From positions 68,616,707-68,680,706 of the forward strand of contig NC_059473.1 in NCBI RefSeq assembly GCF_018139145.2: a DNA stretch of 64,000 nucleotides. The letters run 5' to 3'. The position numbers and the translations under genes were made by a program. This DNA comes from Gymnogyps californianus (taxonomy: Eukaryota > Chordata > Aves > Accipitriformes > Cathartidae). Numbering within the stretch: position 1 is the stretch's first letter; every line of letters begins with the position of its first letter. Under the pieces are notes generated by a model. That model was not told the origin of the DNA and searched no databases. It saw only the letters and a program-made list of their open reading frames with translations. Shown piece by piece: positions 41,120-51,700 of the stretch.

Positions 41120-44100
41120 CTGTAAAAAGAAAAAAGTATATTTATCACTGCTTTTATCACTACAATCCAGGCAGCAGTAAGAGATCCAAAACGCTAGGCT
41201 ACTCAGACCAAAGGTTCACCTAGCCAAACAATCCGTTTCCAAGAGTAGAGTCACCAAGGGTAAAAGTCTAGGGAAAAGGTTAGAAATAAAGCAAAAGCAT
41301 ACAGAAAAATGCCATATCATAAAGTATTTTTTTAAAATAAGAACATTCATAACCAAGAAGTCTGTGAAATAAAAGGCTTATTTTAAAAATGAATGCTGAG
41401 AATGGCAATAGTGCTCTCAAGCCCTCAGCAGATTCCTTGAAGCTCTTACCCCGTTAGGCCTAGACAAAAAGAAAAAAAATAAGATTTGCAATTATACAGC
41501 TACTATGCTCAATTTTTGTTTGTAATGCCTTATTTCTTTCTATATCAAGAGTGCCCAGACCCTTGGAAGGACATTTTTTGGTTTGGAGTTTAAGTTGAAA
41601 AATGAACTTCAAAGCCCAAGTGGGACCATTTAAGTGTTAACATTATTAAAATACAGGCAGTTTTTCCTTTCTTCTCATCTTAAAAAAAAATAAATGGAAC
41701 ACAAAAATGTTCAAGTAATGTTAAGATTGCAGTTAAAAAGAAATTACAAATGCGTAAGATTCCAACTGTAACATTCACTTGGCTACCCTACACATCCTGT
41801 ATATATTTCTGTTACTATAGTAATAGAAAGTATCAAACTAAACATTTCACCAGAGGAAAAAAATATACTGAAGATAAACAGAAGCCACAGGACCCAAATA
41901 TCAGATAACACTGAGTTTTGTTCTTCCAATTTGCCCAGCAGTAGTAGGTGGTTGAACAGATAATTCAACAAATGAGAGACTGAGTTCCTTCATCAAACCT
42001 AGGTAAAGCAGACATTAGCGAGTGAAATGACCTACAGAATACAAAAGGATTTCAGTCACACTTTGACACTACTCTAATTCTTTCTAGAGAGAGAGCTGCG
42101 TAACACCTTCCTCTTTCCCTTCTTTTGCATGTACACAAAACTTACCATGCTCTGTAATGCAGAGGATTCCTCCTTCACAGATATTCATACAGCAATTTTT
42201 GTTATGCTGAACTACCCATAAAGCAATCCACAGTTTAATCCTCCCTTAGTTCTTCCCTTGCCAAACACATCATCACACAAAGTATCTGTTTGTTCAAGTA
42301 GTATCCACACAATGCTGCAAGAATCCACTTCAAACATCTTTCAGACTAAGCAGGTAAGAACTGAAGGTGTAAGATCTTTGAACCTCTGTGAACTATTTCT
42401 CACTTGTTCCATAAAGCTTCATTTATATTACTGAAGTTAAGACAGCATGCCTCCTTGATATAGTATCATCTGAAATAAAGATCCTTCAACTTTGGAATTT
42501 GCTCCTGTTCCCTGGGCTTTCAGTCCATGGATGCTTGCTGGTAGACTACTGTGTAGACTTACCCACATATTGAAACTATGAATTTAAACATGGAATATTC
42601 AAGAAAAATAGGGCTATATTTAATAGGGCAAGGAGAGTTAATTTGATGTCTTATAACAGCGAATTATGCCAATGATGGATTAAAGAACATTACATTTCTG
42701 CAGGTTTTGGATTATAAATAAAAACTTATCAACACTAACACAGAAAACTTTTGTATATGCTGTCATAATACATTTTACATTAAACAAAAAAGAAAAGTAT
42801 TAAAAATGCTTTATTACCTTTGCTGCAGCTATAGTGTGCTCAGGTTTAATTATTTTACTTTTGTTCTCAAAAGCATTTGTCCTGGCTTCCTCTGCTAGCC
42901 GATGGAGAAACAGTAAGAAGTTCAAATGTACCTTTAAAAAAGGGAAGAAAAAAAAAAAAAATCAGGAAGGATTCAAACTGTTTAAGCACAGTTTGTTTTT
43001 TTAGTGGTTCATTGTTTGAGACAGAGGATTCACATATTAGACTGCTTCTAAATTCCTGAAAGGTGTTCTCAGGGAAACAAAGTACCACTCAGTTCAAGTC
43101 TTAATAAATTCCTAAGACATTCCTTACTGCAAGACTCTTGTAAATATAGTTTAAATTTAGTACACTTAAGTCGTAAAAGTGCTCTAGAAATGATCATACA
43201 AACAACTGATCTAACAGAAATCAAATCTGATTTTAATTAGCAGGTTTTTATAATAAAATGTAAACATAAATATCAGAGAATAAGAAGGAGCCTTTTTGCT
43301 TACTAGTAAATATAGTCAGCTTTCAGTGACTACAACGGCCAGACTTAATGAACAGCAAATTCATCCCTGCCTTATCACCAAGTGGACCACAGACAAGTTC
43401 AAGGACTTCTGCCCCTTTCCAGTGCAAAGGAGCATTGACATTAATTTCTCCAGAACAAGAAATTCTCCACTGTCAGGAGGTTCCATCCATTTTTTCCCAG
43501 CTCATCACTTAATTAACCTTTTTACATGAAAAGAACTGGTAGGGCAGTATTCCATTCAATACAGAATGTTGCTCTGCTAGTACAGAAGCAGCAAAAATTT
43601 CAGCAGGCAAGGAACTGCTCCAACTTGGACTAAAAACTGCCAGCCAAAAGTACCCCTCTGTAATAAGGGACCTATAATACAAACCTCTAGCATTTATACA
43701 GATATTATGTGAACTATTTTAATAGTCCAATCTGAAAATTGGTAATTGCACCTTTTGTAAATTAAACTTGCAAACAATATTAACTTTGCTATGTAAAGTG
43801 CACAAAAATACTTTTTCAATCAAGAAAAATATTACTGAAATTTTATTTATATGAATTAGCTGATATACTTATTCTGCTATACCTGATCCGCGAAGTCGAG
43901 AAAGATATACCAAGGAAAGTTACAAGTCAGGGTTTATAGGAAATACTTCGGCAGTGGGTTTGCAGCACAAAGAATCTGTTAGAGGACAGGCATTTCAGTG
44001 TTCATATGACAAGCAATTTAGTGTTTTGGTTTTTTTTAATCTCCTGAACTAAATGAAGCCAGCGTGCAATAGATAAATTTACATAATATTTGGCATCGTT

Positions 44101-47100
44101 TGGAAGCATCTACTACACAAAAAGCAGATGTTCTTGCATATTTATTTAGCAAAATATCAAAGCCGTTTTTAAACTAGTCTTTAGTTACACAGAAGTAATC
44201 TCTGACAGAATCAAGCAGTGGCACTAAAATAGTGTTCAACATTAGAACTCGCATTATTAGACTTATCAACATGGAGGTTAGATTTCTGGAAACAACCTGG
44301 GGGAGAAGAGGGAGGCAAAACATAAGCTTTCATACTTGCAAGTCCTCCTGCTGAGATACCTAAAGGCAAAAGTGTTAATTTTAAAACTGGCTTTAAAAAC
44401 TGCGTCTTCTCTCACAATCACTGTACCTTTATTTTCCTATTTTCAAAGTGAATTGCTGCATGTGGAGAAGTTTCCCCTGTACTCCTACAGATTTAAAAAT
44501 GGTCACATAACTAAAATCAGAACATTCCACAATAGAGCACACATGTTAATAAATATTCCAGATTATTCAAGGCAATTGAGAAAGGCTAATGAAAGGCAGA
44601 ATGACTGAATACCATGAATGGGACAGTTACTGACAAGTACTTAAGTGATACCACATTTGTTTAAAGACATTGTTTTACTACGTATTAGATTATTGTCCCT
44701 CTGCATAAAATTTAAAAACAGTTGTGAACTACTTGTGAAAACCACCTTACACAACAGAATGCTTGTTTCCCATAAAAGAAAGGTTGTAAAGTTTTAAGAA
44801 CGTATGTAAAAAACTCACAACACTGCTTGCAGAGCAACTTCCACACACCTGTTCAACAGAACTAATGAACAGTGGGGACAAGCTCTGTAATTTTGTTTTG
44901 CTGCCATAACTTCAGAACAATTCTTTAGACTGATATTTTGCCTTCAATGTACACTTATTCATCATTCTATGCAGATAACGAAGAAAAAAAGGGGACATTC
45001 AATGCAATACTTTAAGCTTTTTCTGCAATGTCAATACAAATCTGCCCTTCTAGCAGAGAACAAGCAGCTGAGTTCCTTCTTTTCTTCTATAATTTCAAGC
45101 TAGAACAGTGTTTGCAGCTTTTTCTTCTCAGACCATTGGGGGGGGGATATCTGAATGTCAGTACTAAAATCTTTACCTTCTATTTTCAAAAAGGTAAATA
45201 ATTGAGTTCTAAGAGCATTGGAAAAACCTTAGACACTATTCCTATCTCTTCACTCAAACATATTATCACACTCCTTCAAAAAAACAGCTTCTTGAGAAAG
45301 TTTATTGAAATTTGTTAGCGACACTGCGCACAGAGAAAGATGTTAACACTTAGGAAATAGGCTCTGACAAAGCTTCAAATTTCAAAGCGAGACTTGTTCA
45401 AAAGAATCTGAAAAATGAAGAAGAAACTCCATTCAGGTATTTAACAAAATTGTCTGAATTCTTAGGTCTTTCAAACTTGTTAGTAATGACCACATAAGAC
45501 GACATTGGTTTATCGAGGAAAAATAATCGCTGAAGGTCAGGAAAAGGAAAACAATCTGATTATGTCATAAGCCAGGTAGGCAGACTTCCTCACTGGACTG
45601 GCTAAGTACCGCAGTAGATTCAAACATAAAGCATGGATCATTCAGGAAGATAGCGCAGAAACTGAACTAGCCAATTCTCATATTTCCCTGCAGAAGACAC
45701 TAGCACTCTGCTCAAAATGTATATGGTTTCATCTTGTTAAGACAGCTACTATATAAATTTCTAAAGTATGCAATCTAATCACTCTTACAAGGTTTGTAGG
45801 GAATAACAGAGACACTAAAAAACATACTCTCAAAACTTGTTACTTGTCTAACTACAGGACTAAACTCCCCCTCCTCTTTTTTTTTTTTTTTCCTAAATAA
45901 AGCAAAACTCCAGCTGTGTTATTTATTCACAGAAATAAAGAGCTAAAGAGCTGTTAGCCACATGCCTAGTTGAAGAACATCATGGACAATCACCACATGG
46001 ACATTCCTATTTAAAGGTAAAATAAAAAAGCCAAGCCTCCTAACATTAAAGGCCATTTAATTTGACATCACCATAAGAGATAATCTAAGCTTCTACCACA
46101 TTATTAAAATTCATTCTCATCTCATCCTTGGTGTTGGAATGAGTATTTGCATAGCCACAATTTAAGCTAGATCGGATTGTTGTTGTTCAGTCGTTTCAGT
46201 CAATTCAATTCACTGATTGTCTTTGCAGCCCACAGAACACTAGTGCCAGGACAAGGAAGAGATGGGAACCAATGGCCAAGATTTGGAGGGATGTCCCACT
46301 TACCCCTTTTCGGACAGCTACACTACCTTGAAGCCAAATTAACATGACCATGGAAACACAGACCAACTGTTAGTAACGACTACAAAAAATTTTATTAGTA
46401 AGTTTGATTAGTTGACTACAGCATTCCACTGAGTAAGCTTTGAGTGGGTTGAGCATGAGTAGCAAGGGTCCAGGTCCTTAGTCCATAAAATACTCCAAAG
46501 ATAGCAACAGCAGTAGGAAGAGATCATATTTTTATTAGACCAATCAGAAAAATATGTACTGTTTACATTCAAATGTAAATCCTCTCATGTAATTACCATA
46601 TTCATTCATATTAATCTCATAATTTTTTTAAATTTTGTATATTTACATTTAGCTTCATATATCCAGATACCAACTTTCAGGATGCTGCAAGACAGAACTT
46701 TTATACACATATGAAACATGGACTTACAATTCAAGTCAGGGACCATACTAGTATACAGTATGCATTAATGCTCTGAGAATCACATGCATTTGAAAACAAG
46801 AGGGCATGACAGTCAAGCCAGTTAAGCCTATTAAGTCACCTCAAAAAATATTTTTTAGGCACAGATATTATTGTTTTTCAATATGGCAGCTACCACAAGC
46901 TCTCTTGAGGTCAGGATTCCTTGCTGTAGTCGAGTAATTTCTTGGTGAGACAAACCCTTCCTGTGCCACAAATCCCTTATCGCAGGTCAGAAGGAATCCA
47001 GCTTTGTTGGCCTCAGTTTTCTGAAACTTGTTCAATATAGCTCTGTTATCCCTACACCTTTATGGCAGGTGTTTTTAAAGCATGAACAGGATCCCAACAC

Positions 47101-48078
47101 CAATATTCTCCTCCTCTGATTACTAACAAGACTTGTCATTCCTTAGTTTTGGACAGAGATTATTTAGATGGCCTTCTACAAAAATATGATCGTTCAAGAT
47201 GCCTTAACAGCTTAGCAACTCATTAATCACACTTCAGTTGATTGATATCTGTATACCCGAATTGCTCTACATAAAAAACAAACATCTGCACATTACAGCC
47301 ACATAATCCAAATTCCTATTTCTCAGTCTGTCTACACCAAACTCTTTGAACAGCAGTGTGTACATGTAGTGACACAATATTTATGCATCAGCCTGTCCCT
47401 GAATCCCCAAACTCACTGTCAGAAACATACAATACAGTAGCCACCAGCAAAGCAGAAAGCTGCAATCACTACTTATTAGTATTTTATTAGACTAACCAAT
47501 CGCCTATCTCCCCATAAACTTGCCTCCCCTCTGCCTGTAGGTCACTGCCGAAACACCATTAGTAGTAACTTGACATCCCATTACACCCAGCAACTCCAAA
47601 GTGCTCCAGTGCGCACAATCCATCGGTCCATACCTTTCAAGCGATAAAACACTCAGAGACTAAACGTCCCTACTTAGGGACACCTGCCCCTAGGCAACCA
47701 GGATAGCTGCAGCTGCCCGCCGTGGCCAAAAGCACAACCGCTCCCGGCCCTGCGCTACGACCCCAGGCTCCCCGGGAGAGTACTCATGGAGCTGGAGGAT
47801 TCAGCCCTTGAGCTCACCGCGCTGCCCGAGCGGCTGGGGACCACCGCCGGCTGCTTGGAGCAGGCGCTGCCCCCGGCCTGTGCCCGGAGAAGGCCGGCTG
47901 GAGGCTGCCGGGACCAGCGCTGAGGGGCGGAGCGGCCCGCACCCGACTCCAGGCCGCACACACGGCGCCCGCCCCTCTCCTTCCTCACCAGCAGGTCGGC
48001 GTTAGCGGCCAGGCGTAACTGAGGCTTGTGCTTCTTTATTATTTTCCGCAAAGTGCTGCGGGGCGCCGTGCGCTTCAT
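41093..48078 (-). CDS. CENPW: CENPW, centromere protein W, complete three-exon coding region: join of 48078-47989, 42931-42818, 41119-41093
   Basis: CENP-W pairs with CENP-T as a histone-fold heterodimer in the inner kinetochore. With CENP-S and CENP-X it forms a nucleosome-like DNA-binding particle that links centromeric chromatin to the outer kinetochore. The three exons (90, 114 and 27 nt) join in phase 0 into 76 residues plus a TAG stop. The translation fits a small histone fold: basic N-terminal tail and helix 1 (about residues 7-17), loop 1 with LRLAAN (21-26), a long helix 2 (about 27-54, containing FLLFLHRLAEEARTNAF), loop 2 KSKIIKPEH (54-62), and helix 3 ending AAAKVILKKSRG. Arg7, Arg11 and Arg22 lie where basic DNA-contact residues are expected in this family. 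The C-terminus AAAKVILKKSRG matches the human protein. The human protein, about 88 residues, has a dozen more at the N-terminus. No frameshift or stop is seen. Splice sites and identity were assigned by reading the minus strand by eye; transcript data were not available. Confidence 0.95.
41120..42817 (-). other. CENPW: CENPW intron 2
   Basis: This 1.70-kb GT-AG intron lies between AAAK and VILKK in helix 3, in phase 0. It is AT-rich and contains a reverse-oriented CR1-like relic close to the exon 3 acceptor. No additional exon is evident. Confidence 0.9.
41176..41275 (-). mobile_element. CR1/L3-like LINE 3' end relic
   Basis: The plus strand reads GGCTACTCAGACCAAAGGTT followed by CACCTAGCCAAACAATCCG. 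This resembles the reverse complement of old sauropsid CR1-type 3' ends (of the form CTAGATGGACCTTTGGTCTGA). It is diverged, non-coding and within CENPW intron 2, roughly 60 bases upstream of the exon 3 acceptor on the transcribed strand. Assigned from memory of the consensus; the exact edges and subfamily are unknown. Confidence 0.5.
42818..42931 (-). CDS. CENPW: CENPW coding exon 2 (residues 31-68)
   Basis: This exon encodes VHLNFLLFLHRLAEEARTNA followed by FENKSKIIKPEHTIAAAK, the long central helix 2, loop 2 and the start of helix 3. It is the most conserved part of the protein. The acceptor, TTTAAAG|GTA at 42932, follows a long pyrimidine tract (seen on the plus strand as the A-rich stretch at about 42934-42961). 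The donor is AAG|GTAATA at 42817. At 114 nt it keeps phase 0 on both sides, so skipping it would leave the frame intact but remove the dimerisation helix. Confidence 0.95.
42932..47988 (-). other. CENPW: CENPW intron 1
   Basis: This 5.06-kb GT-AG intron splits the start of helix 2 in phase 0. Its 5' end is still in the CpG island, and the rest is AT-rich. It has a 9-base G run at 45138-45146, a T run near 45878, and a possible RTE/BovB-like relic near 46.2 kb. Open frames within it (for example 44336-44608) show no recognisable protein. Confidence 0.9.
46177..46260 (+). mobile_element. Possible RTE/BovB-like or related SINE relic
   Basis: The stretch begins TTGTTGTTGTTCAGTCGTTT and continues with GCAGCCCACAGAACACTAGT followed by GCCAGGAC. 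This loosely resembles the RTE/BovB-type tail found in many reptiles (TTGTTGTT-AGTCGTTTAGTC, then CCCATGGACCAGAGCACGCCAGG). The similarity is patchy and could be chance. It lies inside CENPW intron 1. Confidence 0.28.
47989..48078 (-). CDS. CENPW: CENPW coding exon 1 (residues 1-30)
   Basis: The exon reads from an ATG at 48078 through MKRTAPRSTL and HKPQLRLAANADLL, then meets a strong donor (CTG|GTGAGG) at 47988. It encodes the basic tail, helix 1 and loop 1. The start was chosen because it is the first in-frame ATG. The frame stays open for about 130 more codons upstream to 48477, but that stretch has no ATG and its openness is expected in a GC-rich island. There is no ATG in any frame on this strand for about 250 nt upstream, so no upstream ORF competes. 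The ATG context has a purine (A) at -3. Human CENP-W aligns from its KRKAPRG motif, so this start gives a shorter N-terminus than the human protein. Confidence 0.93.
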
Positions 48079-48152
48079 CCTCCTCCTCCTCCCGCTGAGG
48101 CCGCTGCCGCCGAGAACGGGCCCCACGGCTCCCGCCCAACCGCCCTCCGCCG

Positions 48153-48168
48153 TTCGAATCCGCCGCCC
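48153..48168 (-). promoter_or_regulatory. CDE/CHR-like tandem cell-cycle element in the CENPW promoter
   Basis: On the minus strand the sequence reads GGGCGG, a four-base spacer CGGA, then TTCGAA, ending 75 nt before the CENPW ATG. CDE (G/C-GCGG) placed four bases before a CHR (TTTGAA or TTCGAA) is the known arrangement in promoters repressed by DREAM in G0/G1 and activated by MYB-MuvB in G2/M. CENP-W is a proliferation-linked kinetochore protein, which fits. The match and spacing are seen in the sequence; function is inferred. Confidence 0.55.
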
Positions 48169-48170
48169 TG

Positions 48171-48208
48171 GCGCAGGCGCGCGCCCGCCGTGACGCACTT
48201 CCCAACGG
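48171..48208 (-). promoter_or_regulatory. NRF1-, CRE/ETS- and MYB-like site cluster upstream of CENPW
   Basis: Just upstream of the CDE/CHR pair lie an NRF1-like GCGCAGGCGCGC (48171-48182), a fused ETS/CRE-like element reading GGAAGTGCGTCACG on the minus strand (48189-48202), and a MYB-like CAACGG (48203-48208, plus-strand reading). Such packed sites are typical of TATA-less CpG-island promoters and place the likely start of transcription between about 48150 and the ATG at 48078. Binding has not been shown. Confidence 0.5.
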
Positions 48209-48735
48209 CCGCGCGCGGCACCGCCCCGGAGGAGCGCGGAGGTGAGCGGGGGCCCGCCGCGTCCCTCCCCGCTGCCGCCGGCGCGGCCCCTCCCGGCGGC
48301 GCTGAGGTGGCGCTGAAGCGTTCCCCTGGAAGTCGCATGAAGTCGCAGTAACTCAGGGAGAGCCGTACGGCGCCTCTGCCCCGAGCGGCCGAGCCGCTGC
48401 GGAGAACGCTGAGAGGGAAAGAGGCGCCGTCCCACCTGCTCTTGCGGCTCTGCGCCGCCGCGCCCCTCCCCGGGCACCGCCGGCGGCGGTCCCAGGCCGC
48501 GGCTCTCCCGAGCCCCTCGGGCGCGCTGGGCCTGGCCCTCGTCCTCAGCGGCTGCCGGCAGGCGGAGGCTGGTCGCGTCCCAGCTACAGCGGTTGCCGGT
48601 TCAAAAGTGACGGTCCCGTCGCGGAGGTTGAGTACGTGGGGCGAGAAGAGCTCTGCGAGCTGGTGCGAGGTGTGTAAACGGGTCCCAGATGGACGCTGCG
48701 ACAGTCGTTCCCCTCGCAAGCAGCTACGTGTCAAA

Positions 48736-51700
48736 CCGCATCCCTTGCAAGCTAACTGAAACTAACTTTTCGCTCTGGGTTTCGCAAGTTACCCAAAACG
48801 CCACCCAGGCCTTTTTTAAAATCGGCAAGAAAGAAAATGGACGTGGCCATTTCCTGACTGCCTTTACCTAGCCTTCAAACCTGGCTACCACCACGTGCAG
48901 AGGTTTCCCAAAACAGAGGGAACAATGCACCGGCACGGTGCTGCCTAAACAAGCCTCAGGCCAAGACCTGTGGATCTTAAGTTGGCAGTCATCTCCCAAG
49001 TGTGATAGAATTTTTTTGCTGCAGGAGTTGAGGGAGGGAGTTGTACAACACACTCGTTCTCTCCATTCCCTTGTGTGACCCTGATGGGAGATGTGACACC
49101 AAATGGCCTAGTCAGGGTGGACTGCAGGACCAGCAGCCTAATTAGCACCATAAACCTACACTAAAACGAGACTAGAGTGATAGTTACGTTTGGCACATAA
49201 ATCTGGATAAAATACTGCATTAGTATAAGTATGGCATTGACTTAATTGTACACAGAAACACACACTCGTTCTGAAATTGGCCACCACTTTAAAGTGTCAT
49301 CCTTTCTCTAGCATCTGTCCCTACACTTCTGTTTTGGCTGACGGATGCTGCTGACTGAAATACAGGTTTCCCCACAGAGGGGCCCCTGTAGCTTGGCATT
49401 CTCAGTGTATTTGGACTGTGTGTACTTAGTTGGAGAAGGGGTCAGGATTTCATACTGAGGTATGGAGTTTTTCAGCATATTTATTAGGTTTTTGTTTTCT
49501 TTGGCCTATGGGATGTTTGCAAATTTAAATGTTAAATCAATAAGATAAATATATTGTCTTGCTATATTCAAAATTATTAGCACCCAGATATGAATCAGTT
49601 TTATTGAAGTATGTTCTTAAATCTGTATGATTTGGTATTTTAGTTAATTTTGCGATATGCACAAAATGTAGTCCAAATAGCAGTATGATATCTGACAGCA
49701 GGAGAGAATTTGAGATTTGCCAGTTCTTCATACTCTGTCAGATATTTGAAAATCATGCTTTGTTCTTTCAGCTTTGACTGTCACTTGCCATTAATCGTCA
49801 ACAGCGATGCAGATCTTAAAATCAGGGTCTTAACATTTTTTCTGTGAATGGATAAGCACACTAAAACATAGGGGTTTTTTCTGCAGTTTAATAATAATCA
49901 CAGTTAATGGCTCAGCAGCACTGCTAGAAGTAAACATTTGTTTTTTCAGTTAACTAAACGGCTATGACTCAGGAGCTACCTAGGGTCATATACTGTAACG
50001 CTCATAATATACACATAGAAACTTGCATTGGGATCAACAATAATTCAGCATGTCAACAGATTCAAATCTACAGCTGGGATAAATCAGTAGCTCCACTGGA
50101 CCTTACCTGAGCTGGGAATTGGGCCTTGCAATCTCACGCTGTCTGTGGGAAACTGGTATGGGCAAGCATTTTACAAACTGTATGAGTTGCAAAAGTACCT
50201 CCGCTATAGGTCTAAAACTATTAAAATACATCACACAAATTTGAAACTGTGCAGTGATCGGCATAAAATGACAGCTACTGGGACTCAAGACTAGTAACTA
50301 TATCTTTAGTCATGTGCTTGCTATATAGACAATGACTGAATAATAAAATCTGCTATTAAGTCTGATACTATTAGACTTTTGTTGGTTCTGATAGTTTTAT
50401 ATTTCTAGTGGACTATTCTTTGTTTTTAGCCACAGAAAATAGTAATTTAAAGTGCTCTTTCAAATCTACTTATTTACCAGATTTCCTTTTTTCTTCTGTT
50501 TTGAAAAATTTATTACATTAGTTACTGCAAGCAATTGATAACAGACGTCCAATGTAAAAATGTTAAATTATAGGTTCTGATTTACTGAAAGAACATGAAC
50601 TTCAGTAGCTAAAATTTCTCCTTGAATATATGTTTTAATCTCTTTATCAGTAAATATTTCTGTAAATATGATTTTTGAATAGTTTAATTTTAATACAGGA
50701 ATATTATAGAACAAGAAAACATTCTATTGCTGTACATTATGCATTACAATGGACAAAAATGATTTTGTAAGTTAACTAAATGACTAAATTTCATAAAAAT
50801 CACAACTGTTTAAATGATTTGTATTAACACATGGATTAATGATTACATTACAGTGAATCATAGAAAACTGCAAACTCACATTATGTTTCTGATTTTGAAC
50901 ATGACTGTTTTCCTTTTCTGTCTTTCTGATAGAATCCGTAATGTTCTGTTATAATGCTATTATGAAATACCATTTAAATAGCTAAAAGAATAATGCAAAA
51001 TGTATTTTAAATGAATTCTTGAAAAGCTGAAATTGTTAATTTTGTCATGCTCATGCAGCTTTATAAAAAAGGCAGTTCTGTGCCTTATAGGCACATTTTC
51101 ATGTTTTGCCTGTTCAAAAGCTGCAGGAGTTTTGCATCCATTTTCTACAAACAGTTACCTTATTTTCAAATAGTATTTCAAGAATTTTATATTTTGCACT
51201 TTTTAACTATTGCAGTTTTTAAGCATACATTAGTTCATTTTGTGAACTGGATGTGTTTTGTGGCTTCAGCTGCAGCAGAGCATCTTCCCAGTTTTCCAGC
51301 AGTACTGAACTGTGTTTTGGAACTAAATGCATCATCTGGTACCGATGATAAGAGCTAGGAAAACTCAGCAATTAGAATGCCACCATCCAGGTCTGACTTC
51401 TTCAAGAAAACAAACCACCTTTGCAGTGTTTCTGAATAAAGGCAATTTCAGTGACATTATTTTGTCAGTTTTGCTTCCAGATTATGTGGGTTTCTTGAAA
51501 ACAGTTCCATACATTTCAGTGACTAAAAAGAGGCCAAGCTTGGGGCCGTCACTGCTGAACTGCAAACCAGTAAACATTTTGTCCTCCGTTTCTGTAAGGA
51601 AAGAGATTAATTTATTACAAGAGTAATATTTGGAAATCAAATTGAAAAGCAGTGTTTCCTTTCTGACCTGAAACTTTTATAAGCCTATCTTAGCTTGTTA

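Larger units (their letters stand above)
47710..48735. promoter_or_regulatory. CpG island promoter of CENPW, possibly bidirectional
   Basis: This is the only long stretch in the window that is both very GC-rich and dense in CpG. It changes sharply to AT-rich DNA on both sides. It contains CENPW exon 1 and its upstream DNA. A GC box (GGGGCGG) lies at 47924-47930, just inside intron 1. No TATA box is evident, as is usual for housekeeping and cell-cycle genes with dispersed starts. A good donor on the opposite strand (GAG|GTGAGC at 48241-48242) suggests divergent transcription. The edges were judged by eye. Confidence 0.9.

Noticed and set aside
48075..48734. 219-codon open frame on the minus strand, overlapping the CpG island
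   Set aside because: It is in a different frame from CENPW exon 1. GC-rich DNA lacks stops in most frames, so this is a shadow of the island.
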